Shown: positions 54,487 through 64,000 of the stretch, piece by piece
Numbering within the stretch: position 1 is the stretch's first letter
How the letters are laid out: the number at the start of each line of letters is the position of its first letter
Source of the DNA: Tenodera sinensis
Taxonomy: Eukaryota > Arthropoda > Insecta > Mantodea > Mantidae
Reading direction: 5' to 3'
DNA length: 64,000 nt
NCBI GenBank assembly: GCA_030765045.1
Contig: CM060961.1
Location: 35,070,805-35,134,804 of the forward strand
Notes under the pieces: generated by a model
Database searches by the model: none
The model's input: only the letters and a program-made list of their open reading frames with translations
Told to the model about the DNA's origin: nothing
Translations under genes and position numbers: made by a program

Positions 54487-54867
54487 TCAGAAACGCGTCA
54501 CTAATTCTCTTTTACACTCATTAACTGGCTCGCTAAAATGCTCGCTTGAGAGTTTCCACAGAACATTCGTTATTGGACGAAGGGAAGCTAAACCTCCAAC
54601 CTCTCTGTTGAGAGCGCTGATTATCTCTCTTGATTTCTCCGACTGCCCGGTAGCGATCTCCCAAAGCTTGAAGCATAACCCTGAGTCACAATATTCATAG
54701 GGTGTATCCAACTTCACCAAAATTCCTATGCAACTTTCTGAAAATTGAGGTCGTAATATTTCAGGAGACAGTAAAGAAAAGAAAATCACTCTACCATCGG
54801 TTTTATTTCCAACAATGGTGCACCCCGAGAAGGAGTTTATGAATGCAACATAATTAGCGGGAATCAT
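54487..54867 (-). CDS. Unrecognised 126-codon frame
   Basis: Minus-strand ATG at 54867. The C-terminal half looks protein-like (KLDTPYEYCDSGLCFKLWEI, SREIISALNREVGGLASLRP). About 70 bp upstream another minus-strand ATG (54961) opens a 25-codon frame MESSRSEEKKFDELTLSGVP, so two exons or a frameshifted gene are conceivable. I do not recognise a family. Confidence 0.25.
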   Translation of the reverse strand: MIPANYVAFINSFSGCTIVGNKTDGRVIFFSLLSPEILRPQFSESCIGILVKLDTPYEYCDSGLCFKLWEIATGQSEKSREIISALNREVGGLASLRPITNVLWKLSSEHFSEPVNECKRELVTRF

Positions 54868-55379
54868 AACAATTCAAAAATTTTCAGAGGAACGCCTTCT
54901 GTGGAACACCAGACAGCGTCAGTTCATCGAACTTCTTCTCTTCAGATCTTGAGCTTTCCATGACAGAAAATCTACGCATTTCATTCTGTTTTACTAATTT
55001 CCTCGTGTTACCAAACAGCTATATAAAAAGAGGCTTATCAATAATAAATCACGTTTTCACTTTACCACGATAGGGCTCCTTTGAGGCTCCCTGAATAAAA
55101 GCAATTGCTTATAAAAAGAACTGTGAACAATTTAACTCAAAAACTAATGTTGAGTAAATATCAAACCTGGCTCTAAATGATTAAAATTTCATAGAGTTGC
55201 ATAGCTAGGCATACATCTATACATTGTGTATAAAATAATGTAATTTAATTTTACTGTGGTAGAATGTTATGATGAAAGACTGACACAAGAGAGTGCTACC
55301 ACTATCACTATCTTAAATATTCAAATTCTTGGCGTTCAGGATTTACACCTTTCTAGTGCATAGTCACACTTAAGCACCC
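54868..55379. other. Unassigned stretch with weak R-like motif
   Basis: GAGGCTCCCTGAATAAAAGC (55083-55102) and TTAACTCAAAAACTAATG recall the left half of family R. Confidence 0.35.
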
Positions 55380-55882
55380 TGTGACGTAGCAGATATGGCC
55401 CAAGGTAATTGGGACGTCGGCACCAGACAATTGGAGACATAAAAACAGATAATCCGCTAGAAACTTCTGCAAGTTACCCTTCTTGACTTCCTGGAATTAT
55501 AGACATTTCTCTCTCCCCCTCATGCCCCCCCTCCCCCCCTCTCTCTGCGAGTGAATGAGTGAGTTAAAGGACATTTCTAATGCCACGTCAAGTACAGTTC
55601 TACAAATGAGTTTGTGACGACAGTTATAGCAAGCAGTGAGTGCTGCTCCCGCGAGAGATTAGAGACGTCCTTTGTTCGACCTCCCAGCGTTAGCTGAAGA
55701 ACAGACTACGTTGTGCGTATTAAATTACGCCTATGCGTTCCGGAGAAAGTGAAATGACAGGGGGAAACTTAACACTTTCACATTAGCTAAGTGAGTCTAG
55801 ACTAAGTGAAGTAACAATGACAGTTGAAATAGATTAGAATAGAGAAGTGAACTGACAACTTATTGAAGTGATATAAGTCACA
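55380..55882 (+). mobile_element. Candidate solo LTR with TGTGAC...GTCACA ends
   Basis: 503 bp with perfect 6-bp inverted ends, TGTGAC at 55380 and GTCACA at 55877-55882, and a more balanced base composition than its flanks. No matching target duplication, no TATA box that I can defend, and no internal coding region. It differs in sequence from family L. Confidence 0.3.
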
Positions 55883-56443
55883 TGAAATGTTCGCTTTTGT
55901 ACACTGTTCTTTATTTGCACCATTTCCTCGGCATGTCTCTCTAATGAACTGAATTATTTCAAGAAGAAACAAAGACAAACTGAGGAAAGATGAGAAACTT
56001 AATAACGAAATAAATATACATAAACTTAAGAAGTACTCATTTCAACCCACCACGTGTAGCACTTATATTAATGTATACATACTTAAATATCAGATTTGTT
56101 TAATATATTATAAATAGAAAATAACGCTTATTTCTTGTGTTTTATAGAAAGACCCATTAAGTCTTTTTCATTCTGGAGGAATTTGGTATGATTCTGGTGT
56201 GACATTAAGCGACAGACAGCACAAAAAATGAAGATTTTTTAAACCACCCAACTTATTTCAAACAACTTTTTTTTTTTCGCATCACCCAATGGGAGATATC
56301 CGTTATTATTAATTTAAATTTCAATAAGTGGTTATTTTACAGCTCTGTCTCTATTCAGTTGTTTCTTCTCATATGAACTAAAGGGGGTTCATCCTGGGTT
56401 ATCTTGACAATGTTAAAAATGTCCATTAACATGCTGCTTTTTC
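55883..56443. other. Unassigned stretch
   Basis: No gene or repeat recognised. Confidence 0.45.
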
Positions 56444-56665
56444 TCAACGTGAACTACGGCGAGTGATGGATAATTTCCTAAAGAGGTAACAAAATGTGTG
56501 GAAAACGACGCTGGCCAGTTTCAGTATCTGTTTTAATTATATTTAAAAGTGACGTGGTTTTATCAGTGCTGTTGTATGACAGTGGCAGTTGGCGACGACC
56601 GCAGAGGAACCGTGCAGACAAAACACAACGCAGCCAGTTCACAATCTTCTGGATCAGTGTTTATA
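56444..56665 (+). repeat. Dispersed repeat family Q, copy 2
   Basis: Starts TCTCAACGTGAACTACGGCG and follows copy 1 (8110-8350) to CTTCTGGATCA. The middle is shortened by indels relative to copy 1. Confidence 0.7.
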
Positions 56666-57048
56666 TATAGGGAGTATGTGATAAATATTTAATTCTTCTC
56701 TTTATTATGAGAGTTGAGAAAAATGTAGTTTAGTGTGAAAAATTGTAGTTTTCGGGAATTTGCTTTTAAAGTAGGATAAATATATCAACTCATACCTTAA
56801 TGCACTCCTGCGCTATAAAAATAAACTAGATGTTAAATATAGTGAAACTAAGCAAGTGTTGTATATGTTTTAATCGTCATATTGAAACGAATAAGAATAA
56901 ATAAAGAAAATTATTTTGGAAATTTTGACATTTTTTGCTGAGTAAATAGAATTTCGAGTTCGAAAAACCGTTTTCAAATATGACTTATCGATTTGGTTTC
57001 GTCTGTCCCCTTGTGCTGTAACGAAGTGTGTAAATTAAACTTTATAAA

Positions 57049-57445
57049 AAACGTTTATCTTAATTAGCATAATAGGTACTATCTTTCACAAAAGCAAATA
57101 CCCACCTTCAGTTAAACCTGCCCGAAGGGTCACCTAAACCTCAGGCGTGCTTGCATAGATAGTATGAGAATTAAATTAGTCATGTGCTTCCCTTGCTGTC
57201 CAAAGGAAGTGAAACATTGGAAATTTAACTTGAGTGCATCTGCAGAAAATGTGTTCTTATAGTGTTTTATTAAATTGCGAACTAAAACTAAAATTATTCC
57301 AGTGTTGGATGCTACATTTAGAGACGTGATTTTAATCAGCGAAACGAAGTTCGTGTGTTCCCTATAGCGCAACTGGCTGAAGCGTATTCGTTCACATCAA
57401 CAGTGATGGGCTAACATTAGTTCGAATCCCACTCAACATTATTTT
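57049..57445 (+). repeat. Inverted repeat, left arm, ending in a tRNA-like sequence
   Basis: About 370-400 bp, roughly 90 percent identical to the reverse complement of 58205-58582. At its right end is a tRNA-like segment with a perfect A box (TAGCGCAACTGG, 57366-57377) and B box AGTTCGAATCC (57420-57430), then a T10 run (57442-57451). Unlike a normal SINE, the body lies upstream of the tRNA-like part. Confidence 0.8.
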
Positions 57446-57814
57446 TTTTTTATTTCCCTTTTCGTTGTTTCTTTCTTAACATTATTTGTATAACCCGTGT
57501 GAAATATAACGTTATACAAACTAATGAAATCTATTTCTTTACATATTTTTATTCCGCATAGCGTTGTAACTTTCCCGCCATCCTATGAATGCTGCAGTAC
57601 AATTGCAGTTATTTTAAAACTGAATGCTTTATAATATATTAATTGCAATTGCTGAACATAAATCAGGGAACACGCCTATCTCAACTGTCAATCATGCCTC
57701 TCGAAATTAATATTTCCCTTTAAATATTCACATTCAAAGACATCTCTATAAATTTCGTAGACTATCACCATATTAAAATATATAAGCGCGTAATAGTGTA
57801 AAATACGGTTTTAA

Positions 57815-58110
57815 TGGTCATAAAATGCATTGTTGCAAGATCTGGATGCCACCTTTGCACCTAGCAAGGTTGCCATGTCATATATTTCCAAGCACTACAC
57901 AATGTTGCCATGTCCCCATCAACTAAACTTAACTTCTAGCAGTGTGCCTTCATACGATTCTGCATTCCTGATAAAAAGCTGTGGAGAATTAAGCACGTTT
58001 GTTAATTTTGTATTTCAGAAAATAAACATGCGAAAGGCGGGGATCGTACCCACAGCAACAAGTTCTGAATTCCACGGTCAGTGCCTATACCTCTCTGCCA
58101 TTCCTCACCT
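57815..58110 (-). mobile_element. SINE family S3, copy 2
   Basis: On the minus strand the tRNA-like head has TGGCAGAGAGGTATAGGCAC (A-box-like) and GGGTACGATCCCCGCC (B box, 58049-58034), then CATGTTTATTTTCTGAAATA, AACAAACGTGCTTAATTC, CAGGAATGCAGAATCGTATG and CATGGCAACATTGTGTAGTG, ending at TTGCAACAATGCATTTTATG. It matches copy 1 at 42735-43080. It sits between the arms of the 57-58.6 kb inverted repeat. Confidence 0.75.
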
Positions 58111-58204
58111 GAAACAAACCTGAAAGAAACAAGGAAAAAGGAAATAAAAAAAATAAAAAAATAAAAAAATAAAAAAACAAAAAAACAAAAAAAAAAAAAA
58201 AAAC

Positions 58205-58582
58205 AATGTGGAGTGGGATTCAAACTGTTAGCCCACCGCTGTGGATTTGAACGAACACGCCTTAGTCAGTGGCGCTATAGGCAACACACGAAGTTCATTT
58301 CGCTGATTAAACTCACGTCACTAAGTGTAGCACCCAACACCAGAATAATTTTAGTTCTAGTCCACAATTTAATAAAACACTATAAGAACACATTTTCTGC
58401 AGATGCACTCAAGTTAAATTTCCACTGTTTCACGTCCTTCGGACAGCAAGGGAAGCACATGACTAATTTAATTCTCATACCATCTATGCAAGGACGCCTG
58501 AGGTTTAGGTGACCCTTCGCGCAGGTTTAACTGAAGGTGGGTATTTGCTTTTGTGAAAGATAAGAACCTCTTTCGTAAACAT
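58205..58582 (-). repeat. Inverted repeat, right arm
   Basis: Reverse complement of the left arm. Its tRNA-like end is next to an A-rich stretch (58140-58204). Both arms keep the same ~80-codon frame open (58213-58512 here, 57372-57130 in the other arm; SADALKLNF and FTSFGQQGKHMTNLIL in both), but the differences between the two do not favour silent sites, so it is probably not a gene. Confidence 0.8.
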
Positions 58583-59159
58583 TTAGTAGAAGCTATAGAA
58601 AAGTAACGGACAGTGGATGTGACAGTATCAAACTGAATGTTTGTTTCCTCTGTGACTTGCCTATAGAGTTAGAGAAACTTCGACATTTTTAATTCCCCGG
58701 AGATACATGGTTGGAGATCCCTGAACATAAAATCACCTTTAGAAAGCTTGCGTTTGTATGTGTGTTTGCGTTTGTGTGTGTGTTGTTTGTGTGTCATGGG
58801 AGAGAAAGAGGTAAGAAGCGGGAGAGAGAGAGCGGGGGGGGGGGGGGGGAGTAGCTCAGCTGAAAAGCGATAACTCTGTCCAATAATAGATGCGTTTAAG
58901 GTATATTCAATTTTGCAACACGTAGATTTTCATGAAGTTTCTTTATCCCTTAAATGTGACAATTTTTGTTATTTTCTCGTATTAAAATTTGTTCAACGTA
59001 ATGGCACGAAGAGTATAGTGTACATGGTCTAAATAGGCAAACTTATGCTCAAATGAAGCTAGGTTAAAGATATCCGACCTTCGTCGTCCCAAAATGAAGG
59101 AAAGCCAATCCCTGTACTTCACCCTAACCGAGATTTAACCACGTGATCACCTACAGAGA

Positions 59160-59196
<37 letters not shown>

Positions 59197-59217
59197 TGCG
59201 CGCTCGACCTGGGTGTG
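58583..59217. other. Low-complexity stretch with diverged R-like start
   Basis: Contains a TTTGTATGTG/TTTGTGTGTG run (58740-58795), a GA run and G17 (58834-58850), and a (GA)n microsatellite (59154-59199). GGAGATACATGGTTGGAGAT with CCCTGAACATAAAATC near 58700 recalls the left end of family R. Confidence 0.5.
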
Positions 59218-59432
59218 TCTGATATGTTATTTTCCCGCTTACACTGACCAAGACAAGGGGAGCCAGACCTAGTATTCAGAGACGGATGGTGCGAAGTATA
59301 TATCATTGAATAGGAGGAAGATATTTTTTATTTTCGAGATGAGAATTATAAAGTTAAATGCTTGATTTATAAGACTTGTAGTCTTGCAGATTTATTCAAT
59401 TTCCCTTGCTCGCGTTCCCTGTTCCAATTATT
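59218..59432 (+). repeat. Dispersed repeat family P, copy 2
   Basis: Shares with 24963-25190 the blocks TGTTATTTTCCC, ACTGACCAAGACAAGG, CCAGACCTAGTATTCAGAG, GCTTGATTTATAAG and GCGTTCCCTGTTC. Confidence 0.6.
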
Positions 59433-60059
59433 TTGCACTTTTCAAGTTTCTATGTAGTGAAAAATGCCTCACTGTATTGCCATTATTACCCTAGAGGAAT
59501 AAACATTTCAAGTTCTTGTTGCAAAAATCCATTAGCAATTCATTTGGTATTCTCAGTGGCAAAACTCAATGATACAATATACGATCTCTCGCGCATGTCA
59601 GTGAACTCAATATGGTATGTTTAATCTATTGTATCTCCAGTTCGGCATAAGAATAGCTTGTGATAAGCTTGTTTTCATTGTGTAACTGTGCTTTCCCACT
59701 ATAGGCTTGACCCTTAGTGATGTTTTGCATTGTCAACAAAACAGTAACGCCTTCCTCATATCGTGACCGACTGTATATCACTGCAGACAGCAACCTCATT
59801 TTTATGTATTGACTCTTCTGTAAATACGTCATCTATAAACAAAAACTGTTTGCATTCAAATAAATTCACTTGACACTGTAACAGCTTGAAATACATGGCA
59901 TATTCATAAGCAATTATAATTCCAAAAGGATATTTCAGTAAATATTTCCGTATTAATGAACATTAATTCTGTTTTATTCCCCAAAACAGAAACGAGGTGA
60001 ACAAATTTTCATTGAAATACCTCAATGTTTAGGTAATTAAATAATTTAATCCCAAAATA
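59433..60059. other. Unassigned stretch
   Basis: No gene or repeat recognised. Confidence 0.45.
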
Positions 60060-60140
60060 AATTATCCCGTATAGCACGTCAGTTGGTAGAGCACCTGCCT
60101 ACTGTGCAGGGTTCGATTCTTGGCTTAGAGGGTGGTGTTT
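60060..60140 (+). repeat. tRNA-derived SINE head (family S4-like)
   Basis: TAGCACGTCAGTTGGTAGAG (A-box region with a small insertion), CACCTGCCTACTGTGCA and GGGTTCGATTCTTGG (B box), then GGTGGTGTTTTTTC. It resembles the head at 25532-25421. The T6 after it could stop Pol III. Confidence 0.6.
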
Positions 60141-60719
60141 TTTCTTTTATTCCCCAGCCTCCTAAGAGTCTGATAGAAATACAGTAAGATAAATGTAATT
60201 TTATTGTGTAACTTAAACACAACTGGTGAGCGTTTATCCTAATGAATAATTTCACTGTGTCAGATATTTTAATTACTATTTCCCAATGATAACCTATAAA
60301 AACGTCACTTCCATCGCCTTTATATCTATAGTTTGGGGCGTTTTAGGACACTAAGGAAAAATTGCCTTTTGTGGAACATTTTGAAGGAGTAATAATGTGT
60401 AAAATGTGTGTAAAATTCAAACAAATACTAACAGATGTTTCGAAAAGATTGATGCCACCATGAAAGCTGTAGTGGGTCCTATTGCTGCCTGGTTTATTTT
60501 TACACTTCTCTCTTTCAACCTTTAGGTAACGTCGGTTGGCGTCAGTAGGTAATCCTACAGCAGGCTTGCACCTGTCATGGAAGACGTTAATGCGCAGTTT
60601 TATCAACAGTACAGCAGAAAAAGCTCCATAAATAGGAAAAAGGAAGCACTCAGTAGATGGGAAATGCTTCTACCGTGGTGAAAGAAGGCGCGGAGTAATA
60701 ATCAAATGTAACACAAGTC

Positions 60720-60946
<227 letters not shown>

Positions 60947-61149
60947 TTATTGTTATTAATGAATAATTCTTTCTAATCAAGGAGTTATGAAAACTATATT
61001 TCCGGAGAAATCCCCATGTAAAATGTTTGGATGGAGTACTTTCTCTACCTTGCCATATACACGTGGTACAGAAAGAGAACAATAATTTTTTTGTGGCCAT
61101 GTGGTAGTTTATTTCCCTGTAAACCTTAAATTTCTATGATCAATGCTTT

Positions 61150-61370
61150 TTGTAGTGTTTAACGTCCGCTTTTACTACATACGGCACCGCAGGCGGTGAC
61201 ACTGATGATACATGGAATGAAGATGGAGCACCGGTGGAATGAATTGGCGGGGGAAACCGGAGAACCCGGAGGAAACCCGCCCCAGCACTACTTCGTCCAC
61301 CACAAATCCCACATGCGGTTGCGTGGGATCGAACCCGAGCCGTATGTGGTCAGTGCTTCACTAACCTTCC
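61150..61370 (-). mobile_element. SINE family S1, minus-strand copy with decayed head
   Basis: Plus-strand TAACGTCCGCTTTTACTACA, GCACCGCAGGCGGTGACACT, TGGAATGAAGATGGAGCACC, GGAGAACCCGGAGGAAACCC and CGTCCACCAC give the family body in reverse; GGGATCGAACCCGAGCC holds the B box (61327-61343). The A-box part has small deletions. Confidence 0.85.
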
Positions 61371-61527
61371 CAAATGGAAGACCCCTATTATAAACATTTG
61401 ACTACTGTCTCCGCCTCCTCAAGTACAAACCATTACTGCCAACGTTTGCCATGAAATCTGATAGAAAGCCAAAGTTTGTATGGCATATTTACAAAATATC
61501 TATACAAACACAGTGCATGGTTTAAGT

Positions 61528-61643
61528 CAGGGATGGGCGACTCGCGCTTTACCTCGAGCGACCTTTTTTACTTGATAAATATACAGCTCTCAGTCAAGAT
61601 CGTGAGCAATCTGCGCTCTGTGAGGTTCAGTTGCCCAGCCCTG
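61528..61643 (+). mobile_element. hAT-type MITE, copy 2
   Basis: 116 bp with inverted ends CAGGGATGGGCGACT (61528-61542) and AGTTGCCCAGCCCTG (61629-61643), 13 of 15 paired, and 8-bp near-duplicates GTTTAAGT and GTTTGAAT outside. Same family as 51378-51497. It cannot encode a transposase and would depend on a hAT element elsewhere. Confidence 0.8.
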
Positions 61644-62600
61644 GTTTGAATGTATTGTTTTTTAAAGGAATTGTTTTCACTTACCTATTCAGTTGCTTCA
61701 TTCTACGATTCGCTTAAGAATTTTTAAACCAAGTTTTGTTATATACTGACTTAATGGACACTTATGCTTAAATGCATTTCTGAAGGCTTCTCAACGGATT
61801 CTTCATAAACAACAGAAGCTTTCGTACTGTTTGGCTAAATGACCTAGGTTAAACACAGTGCTTAGAAAGTTGCTGCCGGAAACGTAGTATTATCAGTTCC
61901 AAATATTATATTATCAGCTGATAAAAGCTTGGAAACCTGTAGACATTACTCATTACCTCGAGAAACCTTGATAATGCGAGAGTTCCTGTGATAAACTATG
62001 ACAGTTTTTTTACTATCATTTGCAATTAGGGATTATCGTTGATATAATATATGTGAGTGCTAAATAATTTAACAAGGCAAAAAAATGCAACTGAAACCTT
62101 GCAAAACAGGTTTTGCTGCGCAATAAATTGCAAAACTGGCGATTCGATTTCAATCAACTTTTAGAAAACTTAAGACATATCAAAGTAACTGTACGGGCAT
62201 GCTGGCACACATTCATTATTGTAGATATCCCTGTCTCCTGTGTATGAGTTATTGTAATTATAGGTCTGTTCGGCTTCAGAAAGGCAAAAACCACAAAAGA
62301 TTCAGCTGGAGTGCAAGCGAGCGATCTAAACCGGTTTGAGAGCTCCACCTTTGCTGTCTTTCTGCGTGCAAGCAAGTTCGAAGTCGAGTTTTGTTTCTGC
62401 TCGCCCTGTATCTTCTGTATATCGGTCCCTGAGCATATCGAGCGCTCGTGTTCTGTTCTATCCACGAAAACAACTCAACATGGCCCAGCTTTGTGCTGTG
62501 TCTTGAGTAGACCATATAAGGAATACAGCGTACTTCCTAAGCATCGTCTATAGTGCACAAGAAAGCATCACTCCTTGTACTTAAAAGGAGTATAAGAATT
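61644..62600. other. Unassigned stretch
   Basis: A 103-codon minus frame (62465-62154) and its shadows show no family signature. Confidence 0.4.
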
Positions 62601-62604
62601 TGGT

Positions 62605-63055
62605 ATTTTTTTCTTCCTTCTCTTTCCTTCTTTCCTCTTTCCTTCTTTCCTCCTTCCCTCGTTCCTTCGTTCCCTCGTACCCTCCTTCCTTGCTTATTTT
62701 CGCTCTCTTTCTCTACCTTTATCTCTTTCTCTCTCTTTCGGTCTCTCTCTTTCACTCTCTCTCTCTCTTTCGTTCTCACTCTTTCGCTCTTTCCTTCTCT
62801 CTCTCGTTTCCTTCTTCGTTCTTTTTCTCATTATCCGTCTCCCTCTCTCGTTTCTTCATTCTCCCGTTATTTCGTTTCTTCGTTTTTTCACTCGTTCTTT
62901 TGTTCCTTCGTTCGTTATTTCGTTCTTTCTTTTCTGCTTTCTTTCCCGCTTTTCTTTGCTTCTTCCCTTCCTTCATTCCTTCCCTCCTTTCTTCCTTTCC
63001 CCCTCTCCTTCCCTCCGTCCCTCCTTCCTTGATTCTTTGCTTCTTTCTTCCTTTT
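62605..63055. repeat. Long pyrimidine tract (CTTT/CTTC/CCTT)n
   Basis: About 450 bp almost wholly C and T on the plus strand, with shifting tetranucleotide periodicity. The long Ser/Phe/Leu-rich frames across it are compositional. Confidence 0.9.
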
Positions 63056-64000
63056 GTTTTGTGTACTTGTATGGATATACTTAAAGTTATTTATTTTTAT
63101 GACAAATGTAAAAGTTATATGAAGTATAACTAATGATAAACCTTTTAATATTTATACTTAGGGCCGTTTCACCAACCGATCTTAAATTTTAACTCAATGT
63201 TAAGTTGATTTAACACTGAAGTTAACGCATATTCTGTTTCATACAACGTTAGCTTCATCAAAAGTTAAATTTGATGCTGAACTCTACATTGTTTTACTCG
63301 TTAGTTAAGGCGTTTAACAAATGTTAGAAGTCGGAAAATGTCTGTCGCAAATCAAGCTGTTTATATAAGTTTCATATATTTGGTATTTAAAGGTTAATTT
63401 TCAATGTAGGAATGAACCTACATCATTATACATTTAAAACCCTGCAAAGTGAGGACAATTTAAAGCAATAAAAATTTTCCAAAGGGATCGTGGGAATAAT
63501 TTTACAGGAAATGTCTACGATAGGTTAGAATACTTCCAACGGCAACACAAAACTCTTGAGTTTTTATGCTACTAGTAGTTTTCATTTGATAACCAAGGTT
63601 GGAATTTCCAAATCTGGCGTTTGTGGGTTTATTGAGAAGGAATCCGAAGCAATCGCTTTAAGCAACAGTGTTTTTAGGGGTCTGCTTAACCCTTAATGGT
63701 GATATTAAATGTTTGCCTATTTTGATTTTAAGGTGGTATCCATCATTCAGGTTTAAATGTAGCTTTTCGCTCCTGTCTATTTTGGTACTGCATTTTATGT
63801 TGGCATAAAATTGACATAGTTGTTTACTGGGCGTGCGAGAAGTTACATAAATTCCAATTAACTTGCAGATTTTCCTCCAGGCTACATTACGATCATTTAA
63901 TTTCAGTTCGTCGGCTTTTTCGCACCCCGTAATGTGTTGTATGATCAACAATTTTTAATCAATGACCCATTTAATTCCCTACATGTATATTTTATAGTTG
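63056..64000. other. Window end, with a MITE-like left terminus
   Basis: GGGCCGTTTCACCAACCGAT (63162-63181), followed by TTAAC-rich DNA, resembles the left end of common insect MITEs; the right end was not found. A 97-codon minus frame (63951-63658) is unrecognised. Confidence 0.35.

Noticed and set aside
55380..55882. Certain assignment as an LTR retrotransposon
   Set aside because: No target duplication, no primer binding site or coding region; kept only as a candidate.
57130..58512. A conserved 80-residue protein encoded by both arms of the inverted repeat
   Set aside because: The frame is open in both arms, but changes between them alter amino acids as often as expected by chance, and the sequence is part of a tRNA-associated repeat.
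62553..63133. Ser/Phe/Leu-rich frames of 159 and 177 codons
   Set aside because: They arise from the pyrimidine tract; both overlap in different phases with the same composition, and no domain is present.

Overview
This is a window of nuclear DNA from an animal, most likely an insect. The sequence is AT-rich, with spliceosomal introns, long (CA)n/(GT)n microsatellites, several tRNA-derived SINE families, and Jockey-, I- and CR1-type non-LTR retrotransposons. The only host gene fragment I recognise is an exon of an arthropod vasopressin/oxytocin-type (inotocin) receptor. That receptor has been lost in some holometabolous insects, so its presence together with this repeat load suggests an insect with a large, repeat-rich genome. 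I cannot name the species.

Layout. 1-0.46 kb: 3' end of a CR1/L2-like non-LTR element. 0.7-9.2 kb: gene-poor DNA with copies of a dispersed ~850-bp repeat (family R), a decayed hAT transposase, SINE heads and a non-LTR 3' fragment. 10.3-16 kb, minus strand: an almost complete but dead I-like non-LTR element (ORF1; ORF2 with endonuclease, reverse transcriptase and RNase H). 17.2-18.25 kb: a full R copy interrupted by a SINE with a 12-bp target-site duplication. 19.49-19.96 kb, minus strand: first coding exon of the receptor, ending at a clean GTAAGT donor; the other exons are not visible. 23.1-24.5 kb and 40.5-41.0 kb: three copies of an LTR-like sequence carrying a TATA box next to CRE-like sites. 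25-28.8 kb: SINEs, microsatellites and a recent 221-bp tandem duplication. 29.8-39.4 kb: more R copies, non-LTR fossils, a GC-rich dispersed repeat and an internally deleted Tc1-like element. 40.13-40.48 kb: a complete 351-bp SINE flanked by 14-bp duplications. 41.6-43.1 kb: Mutator/Kolobok-like transposase and non-LTR fossils plus a third SINE family. 45.6-46.1 kb: C-terminus of a second hAT transposase. 46.5-50.23 kb, plus strand: a Jockey-clade element with an uninterrupted 893-codon ORF2. 51-64 kb: hAT MITEs, an HTH transposase fossil, a second copy of the GC-rich repeat, a 0.5-kb candidate solo LTR, a ~370-bp inverted repeat ending in tRNA-like sequence, a (AAT)n(ATG)n(AAT)n block and a long pyrimidine tract.

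How it fits together. Apart from the receptor exon the window is a record of nested mobile-element insertions. The Jockey ORF2 is the only mobile-element protein gene that still reads through. The SINEs carry their own Pol III promoter boxes and must have borrowed machinery from LINEs such as those seen here; which LINE served which SINE cannot be decided from this sequence. I found no CRISPR array, bacterial operon, rRNA gene, convincing functional tRNA gene or viral gene.
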